From positions 8,680,001 through 8,744,000 of the forward strand of contig OX485809.1 in the NCBI GenBank assembly GCA_950295325.1: DNA of 64,000 nt, written 5' to 3'. Under the pieces are notes generated by a model that saw only the letters and a program-made list of their open reading frames with translations, made no database searches and was not told the origin of the DNA. A program made the translations under genes and the position numbers. Source of the stretch: Polytrichum commune. Taxonomy: Eukaryota; Streptophyta; Polytrichopsida; Polytrichales; Polytrichaceae. Below are positions 35,396-45,879 of this stretch, one piece after another (within the stretch, counting starts at the first letter, position 1; each line of letters opens with the position of its first letter).

Positions 35396-35520
35396 AATTT
35401 GATTTTAAGGCACGAAAGCTCCTAGAGAAAATTCCTTAAAAGAGTCTCACAACAACGCGATGCAACTGGTACTGAGGAGAAAAGTCTGATTTCGAGATGG
35501 GCTATGGTATTAAAGAGGAG

Positions 35521-35800
35521 GACTCAGATAAGTCCCTCTGATCGCAATAGCTTCCGATCGGAATTGCGAGGCAAACTTATTAAGGAGAGCCAACCTGGGA
35601 AGAAATTTGGTTAATAGGCAAGCTTCTAGTCTCCCTTTGAAACTTCGCAAGAGAAAGAGTTCTCAAATTAAAGACTCTCAGCACAAAGTGCAAGAGATAA
35701 AGAACAACCTGATCTTCAGATGGCTGTGGTGTTGACGAGAGAATGGTGCCGACAAGTCCCGTGGCAATAACAGCTTCAAAAATTGTGAGGCAGTTTCGTT
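35521..35800 (-). repeat. duplicated leader block upstream of the minus-strand histidine-rich gene
   Basis: A block reading, on the minus strand, GCCTCACAATTTTTGAAGCT then GGGACTTGTC (35791-35747) recurs 219 bp downstream in that direction as GCCTCGCAATTCCGATCGGA, AGCTATTG, GGGACTTATC (35572-35525). The plus-strand paralogue has a single copy, GCCTCCCAATTCTGAAGCTG then GGGACTTGTC (37200-37239). So the duplication arose in the minus-strand gene after the pair split, or was lost from the other. Confidence 0.7.
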
Positions 35801-35878
35801 AAAGAGCGGATTTCTTCGTAACAAAGGAGGAGAATCTTCCCGAACTCAACGATGAATTGCTGGTGTGAACACACGGGG

Positions 35879-36018
35879 CTTTCATAGGGGGTTCGGAGGA
35901 GAGCAATCGTGCTACTCAAGGCTCCCTTAAATAAAAAAAGAGAGTCGGTGATCAGCCTCGTGACTTGTGTGGCAAGCATCGTATCATTAGGAGTGGGCCA
36001 GACCGGAAAGGAAGCTTC
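35879..36018 (-). promoter_or_regulatory. promoter of the minus-strand histidine-rich gene
   Basis: Minus-strand elements: a TATA-like CTATGAAAG (35887-35879); upstream a conserved block CACAAGTCACGAGGCTGATC followed by ACCGACTCT (35970-35942); and a perfect heat-shock-element core GAAGCTTC (36018-36011). The first two are aligned with the promoter of the paralogue. The TATA-like box differs from the paralogue's TATAAAA by one base (TATGAAA), which may weaken it. Confidence 0.6.
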
Positions 36019-36901
36019 CACACTTCTTGCTGGTATGTATACTACTTGTGCTTTCATTTTAACAGGTATTAGCATATTTCAATAAGAAAATGAATAGTTG
36101 TTAGATCAATCATCGCATCTTGACGTGCAAGGATTAATCTTCTCACTTATTCGACCTGGAAAGTTTCTATGTAAGTAGTGTGTGGTCATTTGCAGGATTA
36201 TGAGTAAGTTCCAATACACCGAAGTCACTAGAAAAATCATGTTTAGAAACGAACTGGAACCATGGAAGTTTGATGGCCAGGAATCCTGTGCTTGAAGGGC
36301 TCTAATCTGTGGAGTTGTTTCCAAGGTTCTTCACGTCTGGTAGATTTGGTAATTTTAATTTAGACAAGAAATACAATAATGCGATTAGGTGAGTAGAGCT
36401 TTTCCATAAAGATGTATCAGATTTTCCAATTAGGGTTTCCCCATGACAAGAACTCTGCAATGTCGAGTCTGCGATTGTTCTTTGTGCAATAAACTTCTCG
36501 GATTTTATGAATTTTAGAAACCTTTGGTACGTAGAACTTCAACTCTGAGCCAATTGATGTCGCCAAGAAATTGGTCAGTGAATGTGAAGTTCAGGAATTA
36601 TATTGGAAGCCTTCTTCTATGTCTCATCAATTGGACTTTTCCCTCTCGGCAGGGAAGAGCCTCACGCAGTCCCAGATTATTTGAAACTTGTTCCTGTCCT
36701 TTTTGGTGCAATTGTCGATAAAATATTTTGGAAGCTGATCAAACACTGCAATCCTTACTATATTTGAGGTCTTCCATATATTCTGCTTGTTTGCTTTATG
36801 AGCTAAATATCGATTGTTTCCAATTTTAGCTGATTACAATAATGAGTAACTACGTTCTGACTCTGCACGCAAGCGAAAGAATCCATAGAAAAGTCTCCAA
36901 G

Positions 36902-37080
36902 TTCAAGAAATTACCTCTGACGCTCTGATATAGTTCTTGGGACACAAGTTACGAGGCTCATCACCGACTCTTGTTCTTTTCGTCCGGAGGACGAGCCTTG
37001 GCTACCACGTTTTGCTCCATCTCCTCCGAAGTCTATAAAACTCCCATGCCCACACCACCAATTCATCTTTGCTTCTCAGG
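36902..37080 (+). promoter_or_regulatory. promoter of the plus-strand histidine-rich gene
   Basis: From 5' to 3': heat-shock-element core TTCAAGAA (36902-36909); the conserved block CACAAGTTACGAGGCTCATC then ACCGACTCT (36943-36971); CCTCCGAAG; TATAAAA (37034-37040); then CCCACACCACCAATTCATC, which has a close match just downstream of the TATA-like box of the mirror-image gene. Spacing from the heat-shock core to TATA is about 125 bp in both genes. Confidence 0.68.
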
Positions 37081-37397
37081 ATTTACATCCTCCAGCTTCT
37101 GATTACTTCTCATCTTACTCCTCGCTGTAAGTACAGTACCTTCAATCCTGGTGAGTGCGCTCTTTGTTAACGGAGAATCCCTCTTTTTCTACAAGTCTGC
37201 CTCCCAATTCTGAAGCTGCTATCGTCGAGGGACTTGTCTGTCAATAGCATAACCATCTGGACATCAGGTTACTCTCCTGTCAGTGCGATTCGTCGAAGTG
37301 AGACTCTTTTAAGGAATTCCCTCTCTTGCGATACCAGATCTCAGTTGGTTTCCGGGTTGTTTGTTTGTTTTGAAAGTGTAAGCTGCATCCAGTATCC

Positions 37398-38462
37398 ATG
37401 GCTGCTGCAGACACGATGATGGTGGTGAGCCCCATGGGTGAAGGGGGACGCGGTCATGGTTGCGGATTACTCCATCATGATCGCCTCCGCCCACACCAGC
37501 ACCGCTTCAAACCTCACAGACCGCATCCGCTCCTCGTCCCTCCTCCCCATGGCAGCCTCTGTCCACCTTCTTGTGGACCTCCCAGGCCTTTCGGGTGTCA
37601 CCACCACCCTGGCCATAGCCATGGTCGACACCTGATCCCCCATCACTCTTGCCCTCATGTAATGGGAGGTGAGCTGATTGGCTTGGATGATCAGGATCCT
37701 ATCGTGCCTCCTCATCATCACCATCACCCTGGACCTCCGGCTTTCGCTGGATTTCTTGGCCCGCACCTTCACCACCCTGGTCACCGCTCTCACCACCGCC
37801 GCCATGGCCGCGTTAACCCTGACGCACATGACGTCGGTGGGCTTGATCCCTCGGTGGCTGACTGCTCCTTATCTGGTTCTGAAGAAGAGGATTGCCTCCA
37901 TCCAGAACCCCGGAATACCGATGGATTCCCCCTGGGGGGTCCTGCAATCACCGAGAACTTTGTCGAGAATTTCCGGCCGCCGCCGCCGCCCCCTCCTGCC
38001 CCCATGCATATGATGATGATGCACTGGGGACATGCAGGTCGATTTATGCATGCAGGTGAGCTACCGTTGCGTCATAGGGGTAGCGAAACTCCACACGACT
38101 TATTAGCTGACTTAATACGAATACGCGATGCGAACTCTTCCTTCGATCATGACCTCGAAAAGGCCCTCCGGATTCGTTTACTGCGACATGGTGGCCGCCG
38201 CATGAGGCACCATGGCGGCAGGCGATGCACTTCAGTACCTCATGGTACTCCTCATGGTTGCCACCCTCACCCGGATGCCGCAGTTCTCATGCGTGGCCAT
38301 TCCGGTGAGAGAGGCAACATTGCCACGACTAGTGCACCGATCGATGATGTCGAAACCCCTAACCCTGGAGCTGCAGAGAAGGGTGTGGAGGACACCAATG
38401 ACGCACTGGCTCTCATGGCACTCGACGACACTACTAAAACCGACGTCAATCCCTCGCACTGA
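37398..38462 (+). CDS. histidine-rich protein of unknown function, 354 aa (paralogue of 34721-35395)
   Basis: One open frame, ATG in a good context (CCATGGC). About 47 of 354 residues are histidine (13%), with proline and arginine also high. Regions: H/P-rich 20-115 with an H5 run at 106-110; H/R-rich 122-145; an acidic EEED at 162-165; CLHPE (166-170); GPAITE (181-186); a P7 run (194-200); MHMMMMHWGHAGRFMH (203-218); a possible short helix 233-262 (DLLADLIRIRD); an H/R/G segment 263-292; and HSGERG (301-306), leading to the C-terminal block with PIDDVE and ALALMALDD, ending NPSH. No signal peptide or transmembrane segment. The C-terminal block (301-345) aligns closely with the minus-strand paralogue; the middle (about 195-295) is largely private. 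Possible heat-shock control from the promoter; function unknown. A GTAAGT at about 37127 could mark a leader intron. Confidence 0.82.
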   Translation: MAAADTMMVVSPMGEGGRGHGCGLLHHDRLRPHQHRFKPHRPHPLLVPPPHGSLCPPSCGPPRPFGCHHHPGHSHGRHLIPHHSCPHVMGGELIGLDDQDPIVPPHHHHHPGPPAFAGFLGPHLHHPGHRSHHRRHGRVNPDAHDVGGLDPSVADCSLSGSEEEDCLHPEPRNTDGFPLGGPAITENFVENFRPPPPPPPAPMHMMMMHWGHAGRFMHAGELPLRHRGSETPHDLLADLIRIRDANSSFDHDLEKALRIRLLRHGGRRMRHHGGRRCTSVPHGTPHGCHPHPDAAVLMRGHSGERGNIATTSAPIDDVETPNPGAAEKGVEDTNDALALMALDDTTKTDVNPSH

Positions 38463-39339
38463 TCCATGATACTACTATACACATAATCATATTGTATAGT
38501 GCAATCACTTGAACATCTGATCCCTACAACGCCGATCTTCATTCTCTTCGTATTTGTGCACATAAATATCCGTCTGCAAGCTACCATGTTGTTGTCTATA
38601 CCAACATTGTGGAAGCTCTGGAACAGGACATTGATGTGTTCCGCCCTGACTATACTGCATGATCCACTTTGGCCTTCACTGGAATTCACGTGAAATTTTA
38701 CCATCTGCTCAATTATCACTACAATAATATGCGGATTTAATCCGCGACTTTCCCAAACTTGTGCTGCATTTGTATGAATGGTGTATGAAATTCATTTTTT
38801 GGGAGTGCATAATCTGTAGTTAAATTTTGTAGGACTGACTGCACGTTTTCTTCCGGAGGAGTGCACTCATCCATCTGAAGTAGTTTATATCTGCTTGCTT
38901 GTGTAAGAATTCTTGAATCGAAAAGCTGAATCTTAAGGTCAGGTTCTCCTTTGTGTCAGTATGGTTTTTGCTGTGGCTCTTGAGTACATTTAGGTTACGC
39001 ATACACATACCAGCAAGATATGAAACCGGCTCTTGATCATGCGCATACAATTTCGCAACTTATACTCTGATCACAATTTTCAACCTCTTAAGACGGATGA
39101 ATTGCAACTTCTCCTCGATAGTAGGAAACCCCATGATCCATCCAGCATATTGAAATTAGGTCTTCATTATTGACAATTGGAACTGCGTTGATCTGCACTA
39201 GTAGCCTGTTATCTGCGTCACGAATTTCCATATTCTTGCACTTCGAATGTTCTGGAGTTATACTGTGTCTAGACTCTTCAATGCCTGGCCCGTCCGTATA
39301 CATGAAAAATTGCTACAACATCTTATCAATTGCACACAA
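38463..39339. other. 3' flank of the histidine-rich gene, no further gene
   Basis: Presumably the 3' UTR followed by intergenic sequence. Minus-strand frames of 71-76 codons at 38820-39303 lack motifs. Confidence 0.4.
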
Positions 39340-39918
39340 CATCACACAATAGAGTTATCTTTCAATTCCACCGGAGATTTGGGTCGGAAGTAGGTTGTTT
39401 TGCATACAAAACTTTGCATGTTCGGTATGTTTTTGGTGCAGCTTGACGCTGGTTTGGAAGTTGGAACGAAGAACATTCTATATCGATTCGTTGGAGGCCA
39501 AATTGATTTTGATTGCCCAATTTGGAAGAGAGACTTGAGCCTCCCAAGTACCACATTCTCCAATAGTGAAGGGAGCTTATCTCTAATGGAGTTGTAGAGG
39601 AGCCACTCCAACAAAGAATGTGCCTCATTTCCAACTACACTGTAAGATCAAAAATGGCATGATGTGCTAGCTCGAAGGATTGGAGATAGTCAACCACTTG
39701 CCAATTTCAATGGCAAGTCTATGATGCGAGGCGAGGTAAGCAACAATGATTTTGGGCTCGTATGGTGTCAATGGTTGCTTCGAGGATGCTCTACATTCAT
39801 TGAGGTGGAGGTCATCTAATTTCTTTTCTGTGAGGTGGAAAGAGTTTTGACTCTTTAGCAAGAAAGGCCTCTTTGAAAGCATCAATGTGCTGCCACTAAC
39901 TTTTGGATACTTAACCAT
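39340..39918 (-). mobile_element. 3' end of a LINE ORF2
   Basis: The minus strand encodes, with stops and a frame break, YEPKIIVAYLASHHRLAIEI and then GNEAHSLLEWLLYNSIRDKL followed by LPSLLENVVLGRLKSLFQ. HRLAIExGxW followed by a C..C..N.E.H..LECP.Y..IR block is the zinc-finger-like region downstream of the RT in plant LINE ORF2 proteins. The second cysteine region is altered (LEW for LEC). Truncated at the 5' side. Confidence 0.65.
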
Positions 39919-39919
39919 T

Positions 39920-40838
39920 TTAGAGTCAGGAATTGTGCATTTGAAGCCTGCACAAACAATGATCAGTTACGCCGTCTTACTATATTCCCTTTTGCGCAAC
40001 AGACTTTTGTTTTGCGGCAATTCCAGTTAACCCTTGAAATTCGCACAGATTTAGCTTCAACATATTCACGCAGACTCATCTGGGGAAATTCAAAGTTGGG
40101 TACTGTGCACATCAATTAAAACAATCCAACAAAATCCGTTATACCACATGTGTTTTTGGGATGGAAGAGTAGGTACATAACTGAAGCATGAACAACTACC
40201 ATGATGATAATGAATGTGATTGGGATACCAGTTTGTATGCCACCAAGTTCGCTGCCCTGGTGTAGCTCAAACTAATGGAAAGAAGTGCAATGTGTCCTAG
40301 ATGGAGTTACAAATGATTGAACTAAGTATGTTGAAGCGGGGAGTGAAAAGTTGACATGAATTACCAAGTCAGTGGCCAGTTCGCTTTGAATCTTGATGAA
40401 TATCTCAGTTGCATGAACCTATCATATACTGTGACCTATAATGAATGGATTCTAGCATATAGATACCATAACATTATTGAGTGTGCAACTCTCAATCTGT
40501 GGGTCCTTAGAATATAATAGTGAGAGATGTTCAAAAAGCTATGCAAGGAGACTCAAATTCAGATTGAACTCCAAGCATCTCACTGTTATACTCTGAGGGT
40601 CCACGTCACTAGGTAATGTTATGACATTATATCCAAGTTTCAAATATACATTTCTAAAAGAAAATCACTATAAATCATTGTGACTTTCATTCGGGAGTGT
40701 AGAAGAGAGTCACCTTGACTCCAAAACTAGAAGCTTACACTCATGTTCACCATTTGGATTTGTTAATGTGTGTGTGCAACATTTATTGTGCTATCAAAAG
40801 TCTACACATCATGTTGAAATGTAAAATATCAACAATAA
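39920..40838. other. no recognisable gene
   Basis: No supported feature; short motif-free frames only. Confidence 0.4.
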
Positions 40839-41358
40839 GCCCCCTTCTTCCCATCTGACTTTAGCTTAGCCTAAAAGTTTGGTCTAAATACATGACCTTC
40901 ACACCCGTTGATGCTATCTAGTCTTAAGCCTAGTTGGCAAAGGGCATGACATGCTTTTAAAGTGAAGGTTTTAAAGCTCAAGCACCGACACTCCCATCAG
41001 TATGTGAGGCAAAAGTGTAGGACCTTTAAAAGTGTCGCCTCCAGCCTGGCTTATGATTGGTGGCTTTTAGTCTTAGCTATGAGAGCGCGAGAAGCTCCAT
41101 CAACAAAATCGATGGCAAGATAAATGAGTGATAAGGCATATGGAGATGGGACACAAACTATCCAACATGTCATTGCTAGGTAGATAAAGCAATGAACTTG
41201 TGTGAAAGCTACTTAACTAAAAGCCTACTTGACAATCTTCGGAGCAAGTTCTTGTATGTGCATCGGGATAGCCAAGTGCCTCCGCCCTAACCGAGAGAGC
41301 TTCACCCGGTTTTTGGGAATGACTTTGGTTGTTTGGTAAAGCCATATGGGGATAGGCC
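40839..41358. mobile_element. PIF/Harbinger-like MITE, diverged third copy
   Basis: Begins GCCCCCTTCTTCCCATCTGA and ends near GGGGATAGGCC. The interior follows 8384-8888 throughout (GTGTGAAAGCTACTTAACTA, GGAGCAAGTTCTTGTATG, CTTCACCCGG). The ends and target duplication are no longer exact, so this is the oldest of the three copies. Confidence 0.75.
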
Positions 41359-41649
41359 TATAGGTAGGTACACTCACCTTCACTACTAACGTGTGAGTTC
41401 TTGTTGGTAGTCGTCATGTGTTACTTGAGGAAATATGCAGGTCTATGATTGTGATCGATTTATATATTTTCTAGTAACATAGGACAATTTTCTAGTGACG
41501 CATGTCAATGACCCATGACTCATATGCTTGTAGTGCTTACACGGGCTTTCTTGGTTGAGATGCTCAGATCCACATGTTGATGTCCACACTACTATTAGGC
41601 AATTGAACAATCAAACATCCAAGAGGAAATCATCTTTTAGTCATGTACT

Positions 41650-41884
41650 AGTAGCACTAAATATGATAATTTAGTGTCACTTACTATTTGGAGTTACACA
41701 ATGTTGTATCTTTTGTATCATTAATGTAATTTATTTACCAAGTAAAGATGTTAATGTTCTATAATGTCCAAACAACCAATTCGACCCTTTTTCAGCAAGA
41801 AACATATATATTTAGTAAAATATTTTAGTCTTCTGTAAATTCAAATAGTAAGCGACACTAAATACAATATTCTAGTGTAGTTAC
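41650..41884. repeat. MITE, family B, short copy
   Basis: The left end GCACTAAATATGATAATTTA then GTGTCAC and the right end GCGACACTAAATACAATATT then CTAGTGTAG are inverted repeats, each itself palindromic. 235 bp, non-coding. Confidence 0.6.
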
Positions 41885-42099
41885 TTACAAACGATTTTCA
41901 AGACATTTTGGCTTGAACAGCCACATCTGCATCTTCCGAACGTATAAAACAAGACATAATATGCGGACTCTACTCCATGACATGATCATCAACATCGACT
42001 CAGACTTTGGAATGAAACTTGGATCTTATAACAAGACCATCAAAATGATGGGGCTTTGAAGGTGGATGGGTCTTGAGTAGCTCATGTTCTCAATTGGAT

Positions 42100-42730
42100 C
42101 CCTACATGTATTTGATTGGTATGTGGTTTGGCGAGTATCAAAGAGCAACCATAATGAAGACACATGTTTAAAAGAGATTGAACTATGTCTTTAAATATTG
42201 ATAACTACTCTACACTTAATAGTGAACATAACTGGGAGGATCCATGTATTCAATTAAGAAATCAACAAACATGCATTTTCGATAACCATAATTGAATCAA
42301 GGAAAATCTGATTTTTCAATTTGGTTTTTGCGTATGTTTCAACGTAGATTTGCTAATGCGATATGAGCTTCGATGTGCAAATCTAATAAGTGGAAATCGA
42401 AGAGCATATTTCTATCAATGATGTTTTAGTGAATATTGCTTACGGATGAAAAGAAAAGACTATGGCTGAAAAAGTTTAGAGCACAAGTACTCACTAATGA
42501 GCATAACCTAAGGACGTATATGGTCAATCAAGGAGAAAATAAATCTTCACTCTGATAGCGGATGAGATTTCATACGGGCTTTGAAAGTAGAGGGAAATGG
42601 TCATAGGCTTCATGTAAATTTGCTACTCATCTTATACCAATTGTGTGTATATTTGAATTTGTACTAATCATTGTGTGTTAATTTGGATTTGCTACTTGAT
42701 CATCTTGTACCAATATTGAAAGGTACATCA
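42100..42730 (+). repeat. dispersed repeat family, copy 2
   Basis: Shares GATTGGTATGTGGTTTG, GATAACTACTCTACACTTAA, CTTCACTCTGATAGCGGATG and ACCAATTGTGTGTATATTTG in order with 13370-13760 and 59760-59998, but is longer. Non-coding. Confidence 0.45.
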
Positions 42731-43528
42731 CCTTCAACAATAATACCAACAATTCTTTAACATCCTCACCATGAACGTTGATTCAAAAGTGGTCGGAAGA
42801 CACTACCAACATATGAGTCCCATGCAATTTTACTCCATAAGGGACAACTATGTGCATATTTACCATTGTCTTAAATGTACAAATTCTTCAATGACGTATG
42901 GTAATAATTGTCCAAGTTTCAGATAACTAGTATTTAAGTATATTTTGGATTTATGCATGAATTTTGGACAATTTCAACCGCCAGTATGACGTACACTAGA
43001 TTGCAAAATTACACAAAAACGGTGATTGATGAACATGGAATACAAACATTTGAAGATGTGGTTGTTGTGTTGTTTCTTTTGTTGTTGTCATTTGATGTTT
43101 TTGTTCCCACAGGTGCACTTGTAACCCTTAATAATTTTGGACAATCGGTTTGTCCAAATACACTTAAAATGTCATGCTTGTGGTGAGACACTAATTGGAG
43201 GTGGACAAAATTGGCACAAGTAGCACACCTCATGCATTGTGCAAACAATCAAGAAACAATCACAACGGAAGAATGAAATGGAGAAACATTGGGCAACCTT
43301 TGGGATATCGGATAATTCAAGTGCAAAAGATGAATGTTCGACAACTACTTTAGGAGAATGAAGTCAAGTTTCGTGAAGGGAGAATTTGAGCCTATAGTTT
43401 GCTCAAATTAGATAGAACTTAGAGCCACTTCACAAATGAGCCAAGAGTTGTGACCTTGTAATGGTGAGGACCCTTGACTCTCATCCAACGGCTGTACCAT
43501 GGGTGTTGGGAAAGCCATTTTATGTAGT
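42731..43528. other. no recognisable gene
   Basis: Overlapping 77- and 79-codon frames at 42953-43248 have no motif. Nothing supported. Confidence 0.35.
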
Positions 43529-43536
43529 CTTGGGCC

Positions 43537-44955
43537 CTCGGGGGGTGCACCTTTCATTAAAACCTAGAATCACGTGCGTTCACTGCATACTCTAAAAACC
43601 CCCTATATACAAGTTTTTTTTTGTGAAATGAAGTAATACACATACAATTGCAACAATAAATATACAAGTAACAATATGTATACACAAAAAAACATCCATT
43701 CATATATAGTCATTAACATAAGTATACAAATATATTTTTGAACAATAATCAACCCCTATAATATGTATAACAAAATATCCTAGCTTTCATCAGCAAAGTC
43801 GTTGAAAACTTTTTCATCTCCCGGATGTAACTCATAAACATTTGATTCACCAATATATGTCATTATAGCCAATGCAATTATTGTCTATAAGTCTACCATC
43901 AAATGATCAGTAAAATCATATGTCCACTTGTTGTTAGCCCCTTTTTAATACCAACATAAACCAATCTCCACGTTTAATGGACGGTCCATCAAGTCAATTG
44001 GATCCCTATACTCCACCCCACGATTACCAAACTTCCTCCGCATCCTATAAACTCTCCCAACAAACCAAACCTTAACTCGAGTAGATTTTTTTGGCCTACC
44101 TCGTTTTTTCACAGTTTTAGCTTCAGGTGTGTTCAAAAAACACACAACACAGTCACAACCAAGCTTTAATAAAGTGTCATGGTTTCTAGCACTCAGGAGT
44201 TTAGGCTTCATATATAATATGCCAGCTCTAATTCGAGTCAACCGATCTTTACACAAAGAAGGATTGCCATTCAATTGACTAACAAGTGTACTTTTAAAAA
44301 TTCTAGACTCCCGTACCATTACATAAGCCACAGTTGACTTTGCATTTGATAGAGAGGGAATTTCAGAACGAGGCCATGACAATGTCAGGACTTTTGGTGA
44401 TTCCCACAGCAGTAGTAACCACAGGGACGCTGAGAAGCGCTGGAAGCAACATGTGAAAGAAGGAAAAGTAAAGCAGTTGTCGGCAAATGAAGCAGGCTAT
44501 GCGAGAAGAGAAAACAAAAACCTTCGGCGCCTGACTAGAAGAGAAAACAAAAACCTTCAGCGCCCAACAAAAAGAGAAAACAAAAACCTAGGGATGGGAG
44601 GGGAAAAGGGTCCTTGTTACTTTGAGCTGAACGAATCATTTTAGAACCCTAATACTGCCTCTTTCCCCAATATTACCTTGATACCTTGTACATGGTTCAT
44701 ACTACCCTATAAGGTTGCTAACAAAAATCGTTAATCCTAATTTCATCCAATATGAAAACTTATGATATGTAGTATAGTAACACTACCATACAAGTACAAT
44801 TATTGTATACTTTTTAAAGGCCTTCCATATATGTATGTAATTATAAATTATAACATGTATACCATATGTATACGTAATACGGCAAGGTCCAAATCAATAC
44901 CCCTCTTGTGCACTCACGTATACTCGTACATGTTTAGTACAGTGCACCCCCCAAG
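43537..44955 (-). mobile_element. TIR DNA element, copy 2 (inverted, 8-bp TSD CTTGGGCC)
   Basis: A 1419-bp element with ends CTCGGGGGGTGCAC and, at the other side, GTGCACCCCCCAAG (one mismatch in 14). Exact 8-bp duplications CTTGGGCC lie at 43529-43536 and 44956-44963. It is the reverse complement of 10477-12397 along its whole length but lacks the nested MITE. It has three copies of the AGGTTTTTGTTTTCTCTT motif near 44587-44505, where copy 1 has two. Confidence 0.86.
43790..44382 (-). pseudogene. AT-hook reading frame of the TIR element, copy 2
   Basis: Open from 44382 to 43945 on the minus strand, about 145 codons with no ATG at the 5' end, so an upstream exon is likely. Then a CAA-to-TAA change at the GLCWY/Q position, and a second stop in a glutamate codon further on. 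Shows RIRAGILYMKPKLLSARNHD, the cysteine cluster LGCDCVVCFLNT, the AT-hook KKRGRPKKSTRV and YRMRRKFGNRGVEYRDPIDL. The AT-hook is intact here but stopped in copy 1, while the region after GLCWY is open in copy 1. So the two copies carry different disabling changes. Family unrecognised. Confidence 0.6.
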
Positions 44956-45240
44956 CTTGGGCCCTCAAGCATAGTGTGAAGTAAGAATGAACCACATTGC
45001 GGGACCATTGCATATTTTGTTGGCAGAAAAAGAGGGGAGGATTTGGTTAAATATAATATGTTTCAAACTTTATCAATTTAAGAGAACTATTTGGTGGTGT
45101 TTGTCTATCTTGGAATCTGTTCTAGAATCTTCCATGCATTCTGTCTTGAAATTTGTCCTACTGGAAGAAATATATTGAAATAGTCATGGTCTCCCGGAAG
45201 TTGCATCAGGCCCACCTCTTGGAGACATTAACATTTAATT

Positions 45241-45549
45241 GTCACATTAACTAAATGTTTACCCCACATAATTTGTCATTCCTTGTAAAAAATTTGGGGG
45301 TAGAAGATTGATAGTGTTGCAATTACTGTCACTTAATAGGTATTTTTTCCATCCAAATTTCAATCATTCATGCCAATATTTCATCATAAGTTGTTGACAA
45401 GAGAAGGTAGGGTTTTGGGCAATAGATGGACTCATCCATCATCCATGACATATAGACTTGTTCACTTATTCATAAGAAGTGTCATCCAAAAAGTTACCAT
45501 AATGACACTAAATACCATATGATACTAGATATCATAATTTAGTGTAGTT
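45241..45549 (-). repeat. MITE, family B
   Basis: Starts near CACATTAACTAAATGTTTAC and ends with GACACTAAATACCATATGAT then CATAATTTAGTGTAG. The interior shares CATCCAAATTTCAATCATTC with 2114-2480. Confidence 0.5.
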
Positions 45550-45879
45550 TTAGGGTTTAGGGTAAACAAGGGTAATTGGTGCAACCTTGTCAATGACCAA
45601 CCTAAACCATGTCCACATTTGGGAGCTATCACAAGTAAAGGCCAAGCAAAGTGCACACGTCCACATTGATGTGGCTTGGGATGGAGAAGTAAAAAGGGGT
45701 CATTGGTTTACGTTGGTGGAATTATACATCATATCATAGTGATGGGTCGTATAGGTGGTATGGGTTTCATAGTGACCTCAAAAGGTGAGAACGACTCTAC
45801 AAAAGCTTCCACACCTACTATACCTTTCAATAAAGTGGTGAGAGCTCAAGGCAATGTGGACCACTACACCGTTTTAGGT

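Noticed and set aside
37467-37829. 120-codon minus-strand frame antisense to the histidine-rich gene
   Set aside because: It is a by-product of the CAC/CAT-rich coding strand. The plus-strand frame is the one whose protein is conserved in the paralogue.
38267-38719. 150-codon minus-strand frame over the 3' end of the plus histidine-rich gene
   Set aside because: Opposite the conserved C-terminal codons; no conserved counterpart at the other paralogue and no motif.
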